Assembly: GCA_017307375.1 (NCBI GenBank)
Contig: JAFKFH010000015.1
Span: 62,001 to 126,000 of the forward strand
DNA length: 64,000 nt
From: Alphaproteobacteria bacterium
GTDB lineage: Bacteria > Pseudomonadota > Alphaproteobacteria > Ferrovibrionales > Ferrovibrionaceae
Reading direction: 5' to 3'
Made by a program: the position numbers and the translations under genes. Shown piece by piece: positions 1-8,298 of the stretch. Positions within the stretch are counted from its first letter, which is position 1. The number at the start of each line of letters is the position of its first letter. The notes beneath the pieces are model-generated. The model searched no databases, was not told where the DNA came from, and saw only the letters and a list, made by a program, of their open reading frames with translations.

Positions 1-194
1 CCGCCTATGCGACGGCCGGCCTCCCGCCGCGGCAGGCCCCGCGGGCCGCACTCGGGCTCGCACGCTTCCTGCGCGACGAACCACGCGAGGTCGTGCACGC
101 CATGATCGGCTGGACGAAAGCCATAGCCTGGTGCTGGGCTTCGACCGCCGGCCGCCAGGCGGGCTGTAGTGAGGAGCAGAGCGATGAACGATGA
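1..194 (+). CDS. 3' end of a hypothetical protein (5' end outside window)
   Basis: An open frame runs from base 3 to a TGA at 192-194 and continues off the left edge. Of the three forward frames here it gives the most protein-like translation, ending in an acidic, Cys-containing tail. It overlaps the next gene's ATG at 184 by 11 bases, which fits the tight packing seen downstream. No family is recognised. The frame choice rests on composition alone. Confidence 0.4.
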   Translation, partial: AYATAGLPPRQAPRAALGLARFLRDEPREVVHAMIGWTKAIAWCWASTAGRQAGCSEEQSDER

Positions 195-636
195 CCATCC
201 GTCGCTGTCCCGCGACATCGATCAACCGATGCCTGGCAAGGGCGCCAGCTTTCAGGCGCGGGTGGCGCCCTGGATACTGGACTGTTTCGGCCCTGTCGTC
301 GCGAAGGACCGGCAGGAACGCGGCGATCGGCTGCTCGAGGAAGTTCTCGAGCTGCTGCAGTCCGGCGGCTATCCGCCCGAGCGGGTAGCCGCCCTCGTTG
401 CCTATGTCTACGGCCGGCCGGCCGGCGAGCCGGCCCAGGAAGTCGGCGGCGTCATGGTGACGCTCGCCGCGTATTGCCTGGCCCACGAGCTCGACATGCA
501 TGAGGCGGGCGATGCCGAGCTGTCGCGCGTTTCCGAGCCTGCGACGATCGCCAGGATTCGGGCGAAGCAGGCGGCGAAACCGACGGGTTCGGCGCTGCCG
601 ATCCCTGTGCCAGGGGGAGCGACCGTCGACAAATGA
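184..636 (+). CDS. MazG-like nucleotide pyrophosphohydrolase-type protein
   Basis: A 150-aa protein. Its middle resembles the all-alpha MazG/NTP-PPase fold: an amphipathic helix with RGDRLLEEVLELLQSGG (an ExxE-type metal site) and a later helix with GGVMVTLAAYCLAHELD. Family members hydrolyse NTPs to NMP and PPi. The full four-helix acidic set was not verified, so the activity is inferred. The start is ATG 184, preceded by AGGAG at 172-176; an upstream in-frame GTG at 169 has no ribosome site. Such short MazG-like genes are common on phages and plasmids. Confidence 0.6.
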   Translation: MNDDHPSLSRDIDQPMPGKGASFQARVAPWILDCFGPVVAKDRQERGDRLLEEVLELLQSGGYPPERVAALVAYVYGRPAGEPAQEVGGVMVTLAAYCLAHELDMHEAGDAELSRVSEPATIARIRAKQAAKPTGSALPIPVPGGATVDK

Positions 637-936
637 TCGCGTTGCCGGGATCCCTTCAGCCGTGAGAAGCGCGGCAGTCTGACCGATCCGACCGAGGCCC
701 GCCGACTGGTCGCGTCATCGGCATCGGAGCCGCCAGATTCGCCGCCCTGAGCGTGCGCTGACACCTGTCGCTGATTTTCAGCGATCACAACAAAACAATC
801 CGGCCTGCCGAAACGTCTGCAAAGCAGCCGGCCGTCCAGGCCTGCGGCCGGGGCAAGCGATCACCGAGGTATCCGAGCGATTACGCATCGCTGAGTCCGG
901 GCATTGCCATACGTTGGATCGAGAGGAGCGTCGCCC
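637..936. other. 300-bp gap with no supported gene
   Basis: Open frames here are antisense shadows with arginine-rich, unprotein-like translations. The segment around 770-800 is the most AT-rich and could hold a promoter for the small gene at 937. No clear hairpin terminator or repeat was seen. Confidence 0.4.
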
Positions 937-1140
937 ATGACCGATTTGTGTGGCCATTCTCGTCGTCGAGCCCGTGGCCGCAGCGGCAGGTTCTTCTCGA
1001 CCCGATGCCCGGACGCAAATTGCGAGGGCACGTTGGTCGAGGAGGAGGCAGGGCGGTGGCGCTGCAACGGCCTGACGCATGTCGCGCCAACTTCCCGTTT
1101 GGTCGCTTGTCGCATGGAGCGCTGCGCCGGGGATTACTGA
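937..1140 (+). CDS. small cysteine-rich, probably zinc-binding protein
   Basis: A 67-aa product starting at ATG 937 with AGGAG at 923-927 about ten bases upstream. Two Cys residues in TRCPDANCEGTL and others in WRCNGLTHV and the C-terminal MERCAGDY give a zinc-ribbon-like spacing. Function unknown; small Cys-rich proteins of this kind are frequent in alphaproteobacterial mobile regions. Its 3' end overlaps the convergent nuclease gene by 7 bases. Confidence 0.5.
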   Translation: MTDLCGHSRRRARGRSGRFFSTRCPDANCEGTLVEEEAGRWRCNGLTHVAPTSRLVACRMERCAGDY

Positions 1141-1829
1141 TCTGCCCGAGGACCTGAACCAGGGCCTCGCCAGCCGATATCGCTGTAGACGGCGACGCGG
1201 AATTCCTCGAGATCGCGTGCTTCCTCCGCCAGCGCACGCAGACGGCGCCCCTGCGCATCCCACTGATGGATGTCGGCCTTCTGGTCCAGGTACCGGCGCA
1301 GTCGCTTCCAGACGAACTCGATTACCTGATTCCAGACGATCTGGGCGACCTGCTGATACCGGTCCGCGAGCTCGGTATTGTAGCTCATGCCGAAGGCTAT
1401 CAGTCGCACGCGGAGCCCGTCGCCGGCGTAGAGGCCAGTCCGGTAGAGGGCTGACGCAGCCGGCCCTATCGACCGAGGCGGCAGGCAGCCGATGGCAGCA
1501 AGCACGCGATCGATGTTCTGGCGCTCGGGTTTGGTCCAGGGTCCGTTCAGCATGCAGCGCTGCCCCCTCTTGACCTCGGCGATCACGACGTCGATGGCGC
1601 GGCCGTCCAAGCCGAGTGTCTCGCGGTCGTCCGCCATGACGTCGTCGGGATCATCGATCAGCCGCTCGGCGCGGTGCGGAAAGCGCACGCCCAGCAGATC
1701 GGCGTCGGTGCGCTGTCCACCGCGGCCGCCCGGATGGACGACGAAGTTCTCGATCTGCAGATAGCCGTTCAGCCGGAGGTACCAGTAGGCGAGCTTCTCG
1801 GCATCGAGCGGCTCGGCGGGCGTGGTCAT
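1134..1829 (-). CDS. PD-(D/E)XK-like nuclease-fold protein
   Basis: A 231-aa protein. The first third carries a plausible PD-(D/E)XK core: an Asp in TDADLLGVRFP (about residue 42-52) and the E-x-K element in VVIAEVKRG (about residue 80-88), preceded by a conserved-looking FVVHPGGRGG turn. The second half is helical (WNQVIEFVWKRLRRYL). This predicts a metal-dependent nuclease or an inactive relative. It lies downstream of, and in the same direction as, the methyltransferase gene at 1942-2664, so a restriction-modification-like pairing is possible but unproven. There is no sequence-based hint of target specificity. Confidence 0.6.
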   Translation of the reverse strand: MTTPAEPLDAEKLAYWYLRLNGYLQIENFVVHPGGRGGQRTDADLLGVRFPHRAERLIDDPDDVMADDRETLGLDGRAIDVVIAEVKRGQRCMLNGPWTKPERQNIDRVLAAIGCLPPRSIGPAASALYRTGLYAGDGLRVRLIAFGMSYNTELADRYQQVAQIVWNQVIEFVWKRLRRYLDQKADIHQWDAQGRRLRALAEEARDLEEFRVAVYSDIGWRGPGSGPRADQ

Positions 1830-1941
1830 CGATGAGGCCCCTTCAGCCTGGCCGCCCGGCGGGATCGGGCGGTCGTCCTATGCTAACGGCAGCCTCGCTC
1901 GACCACCAGCCGGTCATCGTCGCTGCCGGCTGTTCCGGCGA

Positions 1942-2664
1942 TCACCACCAGCGTCTCGACGTCCGGAACCGTCGCGACCGGACGGCGATCCGGCCTCCCG
2001 GCCCAGCGGCGCGCAGGCGGCGCCGGCGCAGCGGCGGCCGGACGGGGCCGAGGATGTAGTCGGTGCGGAATTCGAGGGCGTACCGGCAAGGTGCGATATG
2101 GACCAGCGCGGATGGCCTGGCCTGCCGCTTCTCGAGGACCAGCCAGCCATAGGCCGTCGCGGTGCTCGCCAGCCTGTCCAGCCGGCCTTCGACCATCGCG
2201 ACGCGCTCGACGAACTGCGCGAAGCTGAAGTAGCCATGATAGGGGCGATAGATCGCCTCGTACCGTCCGAGCCCTTCGAGGACCTGGGTGCGCACGATCA
2301 TCGCCACCCCGCGCTCGGCGACGGTCAGCGCGACGCGGATGAAATCCTCGAGCAGCCGGAATGGCGGGTTGGCGATCACCCAGTCGACGCGCTCGGCCCC
2401 GGCGGGCCGCTCGGCCCCGCGTTCGAGCGACAGGAAGTCGAATGTCCGGCCGAGCGCGGAGTAGCGAACGATGTCGGTGGCAATGACCTGGGCGGCGTAT
2501 TCGCGGAGCGGCCGCACCATGTTGCCCCGGTTGCAGGTCGGCTCCCACACCGTCATGCCGGCGAGGTCGACGACATGCTCGCACAGGGCCCGTGTCGCGA
2601 ACGGATAGGTCGGAAAGTCGTCGAGCCCGTGATCGGCCCCGGAAATGGCATGTCGCTGGGCCAT
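1942..2664 (-). CDS. SAM-dependent adenine-type DNA methyltransferase
   Basis: A 240-aa protein with the catalytic motif IV NPPF (within DWVIANPPFRLLEDF) and a SAM-binding motif I region, VWEPTCNRGNMV, followed by ATDI at the second strand. NPPF/Y is typical of N6-adenine methyltransferases, which would act on DNA adenines. The start is ATG 2664 (MAQRHAISG); the upstream extension of the frame is arginine/proline-rich and overlaps the next gene, so it is rejected. The C-terminal tail is very arginine-rich. It could be an orphan mobile-element methylase or the partner of the adjacent nuclease-like gene. Confidence 0.75.
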   Translation of the reverse strand: MAQRHAISGADHGLDDFPTYPFATRALCEHVVDLAGMTVWEPTCNRGNMVRPLREYAAQVIATDIVRYSALGRTFDFLSLERGAERPAGAERVDWVIANPPFRLLEDFIRVALTVAERGVAMIVRTQVLEGLGRYEAIYRPYHGYFSFAQFVERVAMVEGRLDRLASTATAYGWLVLEKRQARPSALVHIAPCRYALEFRTDYILGPVRPPLRRRRLRAAGPGGRIAVRSRRFRTSRRWW

Positions 2665-2720
2665 CACGGCATAGGGCACGCTGCGCCGGCGCCGCGGAAG
2701 ACGGTGCGCTGGCTCCGGCT

Positions 2721-4148
2721 TCACAGCAGGAGGCCCTGTCGTGCATCGGTCGGGCGGCGGGACGCGGCCGATTGAGGGCCGGCGATCTGGACGAGTTCCT
2801 CCTTGCGCCGGCGGCCGCGCCGCCGGGCTTTCAGCGCGAGCCCGGTGGCAACCCGGTAGACCTCGGTGCTCCGGCGGCCCAGCGCGCAGGCGATCTCCGC
2901 CGTCGTCGCCCGGCCGTAGTGGTCTCGCAGGTACTGGAGCTCGTCGAGGCTCCACCCGGACTGCGCGGCGGCGGCGGCGTCACCAGGCGGCTTGCGGCCG
3001 GGCCTGACGCGCGAAAGCGAGGCGAGGATCCACCTGATCGCGAAAGCAGGCCGTTGAGCGAAGCCGCGGCGGGCGAGCTCGCCGGCTATTGCCGCATGAT
3101 TGCCGCTGCCCGCCGCCAGCTCGGTCGCGACAAGGACTTCACGGACGTCCCAGCGCGGCAGCTCCTTGCCGCTCGCGAACAGCTGCTTGTGGCGGGCATA
3201 GCGGACGCTCAACGCCGACGTGCGATAGCGCGGCAGACCGTCCGCCTCCATCTGCGCGGCCACCTCGCTCCAGTTCAGCCCGGCCTGCCTCAGTTCGTGC
3301 ATCCGCTCGAGTTCGCGCCGCCGGCCGTCCCGTTTTTCGCAATACGACGTCGCCGCCGCGATCCGCTTCATCGCCGTCCCGATCCGCCGCCGGTTCCAGC
3401 CGTGGTGGCCGGCGCCTTCGAGGCGCGCCAGGGTCGCGTCGGCATCGAGACCCGCGTCGAAGCAGAGGCGGAGCAGCGCGTCCACCGCATTGCCCCTGTC
3501 GTACCTGCGCGATGCGTTGCGCGGCCGGCCCTGGCCGAGCCGGCGCAGCCGGATCGAGATGCTGTTCGCGGTGAGCCGGGGAAAGCCGGCGGCGGCCAGC
3601 CGACGGACGATCTCGTCATAGCCATGGCGCTGCGCCGCCAGCTCGAGCAGCAGCGATGTCAGCGGGTCCGCTGCGGGGAGATCCGGCGAGCCGATCAAGA
3701 CGCCAATGTAGCGATCCGGCAGCGGTTCCTCCCTGGCGGCGGCGAGGGCGGCCGCGATCGCCTCGGTTCCCCGCGCCTGCAGGGCGACGACGATCCGGAT
3801 CTGGCCTGAGCTGCAGGCTTCCTCCCGTGCCAGCACAGCGGCCATCTCTGGCCATGACACCCCGGCGGTGCGGAGCTCGACGATACGTGCAAGCAAATCC
3901 TGCGCGGATGGCCGGCCGACCCTCGCCGGATTTCGCCCGCGTCGCGCGGCATGGTACCTCCAGTACCGCCTTATCGCCCGCGCCGACCTGTCGCTGGCCC
4001 CCCCGGTGGACAGCGTGCTGGCCACCTGAGCCCAGGTGCATCCCTCGTCGCGCAGGGCGGTGATACGCCGGAAAAGGGCCGCCCGCCCCTCCGGAGCGGG
4101 TTGCTCCACTGCTTCGCCCGTGCGCGGATGCTCGCCATTGGTCGTCAT
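2721..4148 (-). CDS. protein made of tandem SANT/Myb- or HTH-like helical repeats
   Basis: A 475-aa protein with about seven diverged repeats of the pattern hydrophobic-x2-hydrophobic-R-x-x-G-x-[ST]-W-x-[EQ]-[VM]-A-x-x-[LM]. Examples: ITALRDEGCTWAQVASTL, IVELRTAGVSWPEMAAVL, MHELRQAGLNWSEVAAQM and LQYLRDHYGRATTAEIACAL. Each looks like a helix-turn-helix or SANT unit, so a modular DNA-binding role is inferred. The ATG at 4148 is preferred over the in-frame TTG at 4160. The C-terminus is basic. No catalytic domain is seen, and no named family was recognised as a whole. Confidence 0.6.
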   Translation of the reverse strand: MTTNGEHPRTGEAVEQPAPEGRAALFRRITALRDEGCTWAQVASTLSTGGASDRSARAIRRYWRYHAARRGRNPARVGRPSAQDLLARIVELRTAGVSWPEMAAVLAREEACSSGQIRIVVALQARGTEAIAAALAAAREEPLPDRYIGVLIGSPDLPAADPLTSLLLELAAQRHGYDEIVRRLAAAGFPRLTANSISIRLRRLGQGRPRNASRRYDRGNAVDALLRLCFDAGLDADATLARLEGAGHHGWNRRRIGTAMKRIAAATSYCEKRDGRRRELERMHELRQAGLNWSEVAAQMEADGLPRYRTSALSVRYARHKQLFASGKELPRWDVREVLVATELAAGSGNHAAIAGELARRGFAQRPAFAIRWILASLSRVRPGRKPPGDAAAAAQSGWSLDELQYLRDHYGRATTAEIACALGRRSTEVYRVATGLALKARRRGRRRKEELVQIAGPQSAASRRPTDARQGLLL

Positions 4149-4366
4149 CGTCGTTCCCAATCATCGACACCAGGTCTCCCGGTGAAGACGTTCGGGCGCG
4201 GCGGTTTGTCGTGCCGCCGGCAAGTTTTTGTCGAAGACGCTGCGTGATGGCGCCTCGGGTCGACAGTCGCGAAAAAAATCCGGGATCGGGCGCGACATTC
4301 GGCCTGGCCCAAACGTCTCGTCTTCGACACGGAATGGAACGGCCGCGTCCGGAGGAGGAAGCGAGC

Positions 4367-4681
4367 TTGATCGACAGGACCTTCAGGCCGACGAGCCGCG
4401 GGCGATGGCAGATCCTGCCTGGCGGCCAATACCGCCACGAAGTCGCGGACAATGCCGATGGCTTCCGCCATCGCGTCGTTTGTCGCGACGGCAGGGCGGG
4501 CGACTGGGTGCAAACGGGTTCGATCGCACGGCTCGACGATGCCCGAGCCGCGGACACCGCATTTCTGGGCATCCTTCCCGTCAGGACGATCTTCGTCTGC
4601 GAACGGGCGCCCGCCGCTCGTCGTGCCGCGCGGGGGCTGCAGCCGGGCCGCCGGCAGGACGATCAGGGAGACGCCTCATGA
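4367..4681 (+). CDS. hypothetical protein, first gene of a four-gene overlapping set
   Basis: About 104 aa. A strong ribosome site, GGAGGAGG at 4351-4358, precedes a TTG at 4367; the alternative ATG at 4334 has no site. The N-terminal half is beta-rich (RGRWQILPGGQYRHEV, HRVVCRDGRAGDWV) and the C-terminus is basic. It has no recognised domain. The stop overlaps the ATG of the next gene as ATGA, so the set 4367-6064 is probably one operon. Confidence 0.5.
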   Translation: MIDRTFRPTSRGRWQILPGGQYRHEVADNADGFRHRVVCRDGRAGDWVQTGSIARLDDARAADTAFLGILPVRTIFVCERAPAARRAARGLQPGRRQDDQGDAS

Positions 4682-5226
4682 TGACCTGGCTCGCCTCGCT
4701 GCCGGCACGCCTGCGGCAATCGTTCGCGTCGGCCGGACCCGACTGCAGAGAGGGCGCAGCCACCACACCTCCCGATGTGATCCGGGCCGCGACCGAGATC
4801 TGCGAGGCGGAGGGCGAGTTCCTGCAGGCATTGTCGGTGCATGGCTACGTCCGGCATGCCGGCGGCGCAACCCATCGCGATCACGGTGGACGCTGGCACG
4901 TGGTCGCCGTCCTTCTGCACTCGCCCTCCCGTCGCTTTCGGCACGTCCTGGTCCATTGCCTGATCGACCTGGTCTATCGGTTCGGACCGCGGCCCCCGAG
5001 CTTGTCGCCGGTACCGTCGGATGACCTCCCCGGCCTGGCCGCATCCCGCGATATCAGTCCCGCGGCCTGCTGCCTGCTGGCACTGGCAATGACGCTGGCG
5101 GGCGCGATCGGCACCTGGCTCGACCAGCCATGGTCAGGGCTCGCGGTCGGCTGCGGCGCAGGACTACTCGTCGCCGTGTACATTGTCGCCGGCGGTGCGA
5201 TCCGCCGGCAAGGCGGGGCGTCATGA
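4678..5226 (+). CDS. membrane protein of unknown function
   Basis: A 182-aa protein. The first 110 residues look soluble and include two His-rich strands (ATHRDHGGRWHVV, RFRHVLVHCLIDLVY). The C-terminal 60 residues contain two hydrophobic helices (CCLLALAMTLAGAIGTWL and LAVGCGAGLLVAVYIVAGGA), so it is probably anchored in the inner membrane by its C-terminus. It overlaps both neighbours by 4 bases. No family recognised. Confidence 0.6.
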   Translation: MMTWLASLPARLRQSFASAGPDCREGAATTPPDVIRAATEICEAEGEFLQALSVHGYVRHAGGATHRDHGGRWHVVAVLLHSPSRRFRHVLVHCLIDLVYRFGPRPPSLSPVPSDDLPGLAASRDISPAACCLLALAMTLAGAIGTWLDQPWSGLAVGCGAGLLVAVYIVAGGAIRRQGGAS

Positions 5227-5675
5227 CGGGCGCTCCGCCGCGCGCGCCCAGGCTCGATCTGCGCGCCGCGCCGATCGAGGACGCCCTGGTCGAGATCTCC
5301 GCCCTGCCGGCTTTCGACACGGTGTTCCTGCACCGTGGCCGATTCCGTCGCGAATACACCCTCGCCCGGGCGACGACGATGCCGCGGCGCCGATCCGACG
5401 TCTGCCCGGCCCGAATCGCGGTGGTGGCCCGTCTGCGCACCGTCGACGGGGCGGTCGACGACGGGATCTGGGACGTCCTGGTCGCCCGCGCCAGAATCTT
5501 CGTCGTCGATTCGCGGACGATCGCACGCGAGCTCGTCGCCTCCGGACAGGTCGCAGCCTCTTGCCGGCGGGCGCTGATCCGGAACGACGCGCGGGACGGC
5601 GGCCTGCCGCAGCGCCAGGTTCGCGGACGCCAAGGGTTCGCCTGGCGGCCCCGCTTCACGGAGACGGTGCAATGA
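5223..5675 (+). CDS. hypothetical protein
   Basis: A 150-aa soluble-looking protein, basic at its C-terminus, with a mixed alpha/beta middle (IAVVARLRTVDGAVDDGIWDV). ATG 5223 overlaps the previous stop and its own TGA overlaps the next ATG. Translational coupling with the two flanking membrane proteins is therefore likely. No recognised domain. Confidence 0.6.
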   Translation: MTGAPPRAPRLDLRAAPIEDALVEISALPAFDTVFLHRGRFRREYTLARATTMPRRRSDVCPARIAVVARLRTVDGAVDDGIWDVLVARARIFVVDSRTIARELVASGQVAASCRRALIRNDARDGGLPQRQVRGRQGFAWRPRFTETVQ

Positions 5676-6064
5676 GCCCCCTCGACGCGATGATCATCGC
5701 GGTGCCGGCAACGCTCTGCTACGCGCTGCCGCCGCCGCGCCCCTGGCTGCTATGGCTCGCCTGGCCGGCGGCGCTGCTCTATGCCGCCTGCGCGATCGGC
5801 CTGCAGGCTGTAACCCAGTTGGCGGCGATCGACCGCGACGCGGCCATGCTGCTGCCGGCGGTCCACGTGCTGCAGACGATCGCCCATGCGATCGGATTCG
5901 CGGCCGCAGGGCTGTTCTGTAACCTCGCCGGCGGTGACCTGGCCCCATGGATCCGGCGGTTCGCCGGCTGTGGCCTGCTGCTCGTGGGCTGGGCGGCCGG
6001 CTGCGGCGCCGGCCTGCTCGGGCCGGCCGCGGGACCGTGGCTGCGGCAGGCGGGCCTGCAGTAG
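5672..6064 (+). CDS. small polytopic membrane protein
   Basis: A 130-aa protein with about four predicted membrane segments: near residues 3-17, 22-44 (LLWLAWPAALLYAACAIGL), 60-80 and 95-118 (CGLLLVGWAAGCGAGLL). It is the last gene of the overlapping set 4367-6064. No family recognised; with two membrane proteins in four genes the set may act at the cell envelope. Confidence 0.6.
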   Translation: MSPLDAMIIAVPATLCYALPPPRPWLLWLAWPAALLYAACAIGLQAVTQLAAIDRDAAMLLPAVHVLQTIAHAIGFAAAGLFCNLAGGDLAPWIRRFAGCGLLLVGWAAGCGAGLLGPAAGPWLRQAGLQ

Positions 6065-6289
6065 CGATCAGCTCGCGTTCGTCCAGACCGTGCCTGAGCC
6101 TCCAGATTCAGCGCCCGCCGCGGCGCGGGCTGCTCGCAGATCGTCGTCGGCCTGCAGGCGTACCCGGAGTTCGGCCGACGTGCCGAGGCACTGCGATCGC
6201 GGGGCTGGTGGTGGAATTTCCGGCAGGCCACAGGATTGACATGGGCCACGATTTCGATAACTTGTGTCCTGTCAGTAGTGGAGGACACA

Positions 6290-6868
6290 GTGCCGAGCCC
6301 GATGATGCAGACCCTCAAGACGCGCGTCTCAGACCACCTCAAGCAGAACTTCGAGGCGCTGGCCGAGCTTCGCGGGATCACCGCGTCCGATATGTTGCGG
6401 GTCCTCGTGGACGACTTCGTTGCCCGCCATATCGGCCAGTTCAGCGACCGCGTGATGGTCTCGTTCCATCGCCCGGACGACTGGGATCACGGCGTCTGGA
6501 AAGCGAGGGCAAGGTTGCAGGTGCCCGGGGAGATCGACCATCTCGGTGGCCACATCCTCTTCGAATTGCCGCGTCTGGATCGTCGCCTGTTTCGGGAGGA
6601 CAAGATCGATGGCAAGGGCATGGTCGCGCCGCGCCCGACCGACGACGGTCGCAATCATCTGGTCCTGATGGGCATGCTGGTCGCCGGAGAATGGCGCGGT
6701 ATCGTCGAGACCAACGGCGTCCTCGAGGAGGATAACCCGACGTCGTTGCAGGACGTCCGCGACGCCCTGCGCCGCTCGATCGAGGCGACGCTCGACCGCC
6801 TGCCGCAGCGACCGGTCGATACCGAGCTGCGCGCACCAGAGGCGGCGGTCAGGAGGAGAAAATCGTGA
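6290..6868 (+). CDS. ribbon-helix-helix-like protein
   Basis: A 192-aa protein starting at GTG 6290, five bases after GGAGG at 6280-6284. The N-terminal 40 residues (TLKTRVSDHLKQNFEALAEL, then TASDMLRVLVDDFV) fit a CopG/Arc ribbon-helix-helix DNA-binding fold. The rest is a beta-rich domain of unknown role. It overlaps the next gene by GTGA and is likely co-transcribed with it. DNA binding is inferred from the fold pattern only. Confidence 0.6.
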   Translation: MPSPMMQTLKTRVSDHLKQNFEALAELRGITASDMLRVLVDDFVARHIGQFSDRVMVSFHRPDDWDHGVWKARARLQVPGEIDHLGGHILFELPRLDRRLFREDKIDGKGMVAPRPTDDGRNHLVLMGMLVAGEWRGIVETNGVLEEDNPTSLQDVRDALRRSIEATLDRLPQRPVDTELRAPEAAVRRRKS

Positions 6869-7278
6869 TCACCGCTTTCGAATCGCCGCTGCGGGGCGAA
6901 AAGTACTTCCGGGCGCTGGGCCTCCATACCATGGACGCGATCGAGCAGATTCGTGCCCGGGGCCTCGAAGCGGCGATCGAGGCGATGGCGACGGTCGGCG
7001 GCGTCGTGCGCGAACGTGACCGTCCGCGAATGGCGCGCGAGCTGCTGAAGCAGATCCAGCGCACCCCATCCTCGAGTTTCGAACCCTGGAGAGTTGTCGA
7101 CGTGCCGCTGCGCAGCCTTGCCGACGGCGCGTCCGAAGTCGAACGGATCATCCACATCCCCGTCCTCTCATGGAGCGTGCTGGGTTTCGACCGGCAGATC
7201 GGGCGGGTGCGGTGGTATCTGGTGTCCCGCACCGTCGAGCAGGTCGCGGCGTCGCCACCGTCGCGCGGCGAGCACTGA
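6865..7278 (+). CDS. hypothetical protein
   Basis: A 137-aa protein starting at GTG 6865 within GTGA of the upstream ribbon-helix-helix gene, with AGGAGGAG just upstream. The N-terminal half is helical (MDAIEQIRARGLEAAIEAM) and the C-terminal half is strand-rich (LGFDRQIGRVRWYLVSRTV). No family recognised. The tight coupling suggests the product works with, or is regulated together with, the upstream protein. Confidence 0.6.
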   Translation: MITAFESPLRGEKYFRALGLHTMDAIEQIRARGLEAAIEAMATVGGVVRERDRPRMARELLKQIQRTPSSSFEPWRVVDVPLRSLADGASEVERIIHIPVLSWSVLGFDRQIGRVRWYLVSRTVEQVAASPPSRGEH

Positions 7279-7377
7279 ATGACGTAGACTTCGCCGCGCG
7301 ACGGCAAGGCAGTTTGCTACCGCGCGGCCGCCGCCGCGGTTATGCTGCCGGCCTGCCGTTTCAGGGGAGATCCGCCG

Positions 7378-7878
7378 ATGGCACCGACACCGGGTTCGAT
7401 CCATCGCCGGCCGCGGCGGGACAGCAAGATCGCCGATCTATGGCCATGGATCCGCGCGCGGCGCAGTCCGTGGACGGCCGATGCCGCTGCGCTCGCCATC
7501 TCAGCCAGCCCACGCCGTGTCCGGGCCGTGCTGCGCGCGATGGCCGAGGCGGGGCTGATCAGCGTGGTCGAGGAAGCCGAACGGCATGGGAAATGGACTC
7601 CGGCCCGCTGGAGCCTCACCGAGGCGGGACGCGGCGTGACCCAGGCGCCGATCCTGATCGTCGACCGCGGGAGCCCGGTCGGCGTCCGGATCCCCGCTGT
7701 GCCGGACAGCAAGGCCGCGCTGGAGCCCCTGGTGGCCGAGAAGGGTCTCGTCTCGACCGCGGCGTATCTCCGCGTCCACCTGGAGACGCTGCATGGCCTG
7801 CTCGACGGCTCGGTGAAGCTGATGACCGGCGATCCCGCTGCCGGCCGGATCGGGCCGGGCGCAGCCGGGGACCGATAG
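7378..7878 (+). CDS. winged-helix DNA-binding-like protein
   Basis: A 166-aa protein starting at ATG 7378 with AGGGGAGA at 7363-7370. Residues about 30-95 read as a winged helix: TADAAALAISASPRRVRAVL (helix-turn-helix) followed by MAEAGLISVVEEAERHGKW and WSLTEAGRG (wing). The C-terminal 70 residues are unassigned. Probably a local regulator; no operator could be assigned. Confidence 0.55.
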   Translation: MAPTPGSIHRRPRRDSKIADLWPWIRARRSPWTADAAALAISASPRRVRAVLRAMAEAGLISVVEEAERHGKWTPARWSLTEAGRGVTQAPILIVDRGSPVGVRIPAVPDSKAALEPLVAEKGLVSTAAYLRVHLETLHGLLDGSVKLMTGDPAAGRIGPGAAGDR

Positions 7879-7893
7879 CGTGTCCCGGAGTGT

Positions 7894-8148
7894 TCAGCGG
7901 ACCTCGACGCCGACGTTCGGCGTCTCGGCGATCGCGCGATAACCGCGTCGTGTCCGGCGGCGATCGAGATCGCGCAACGCCTGCTCGCCGGCGGCGCGAT
8001 CGGCGAGCAGGGCGATCGCCTCGCCCCCGCGGGCATTGAACCGGCCACCCCAGCGCCTGACCAGCACCAGGTCGCCCAGCAGATCGGTCGTGACCGTCGC
8101 CGAATAATAGCGGTTGGCCGAGAGCCAGAAGCGTGTGACCGGGAACAT
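7894..8148 (-). CDS. WGR-domain-like small protein
   Basis: An 84-aa protein that is essentially one WGR-like module. It has RYYSATVTTDLLGDLVLVRR, then the signature WGGRFNARGG, then a helix LADRAAGEQALRDLDRRRTR. WGR domains are nucleic-acid-binding modules found in PARPs and in bacterial proteins. As a stand-alone domain its partner is unknown. The gene is convergent with the winged-helix gene at 7378. Confidence 0.65.
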   Translation of the reverse strand: MFPVTRFWLSANRYYSATVTTDLLGDLVLVRRWGGRFNARGGEAIALLADRAAGEQALRDLDRRRTRRGYRAIAETPNVGVEVR

Positions 8149-8298
8149 AACGTGATTCTATCGGCAGACCCGGCGGTTAACAAGGCCCTGGAAAGCAGAA
8201 AACCCGCGACGTCTCGCGGGTTCGGAAGCATCGTGATCGTGAACGGCGATCGTCCGGGGCGGCGGCAACCCGCATCGGGGCTGCCGCCGGTAGGATCT

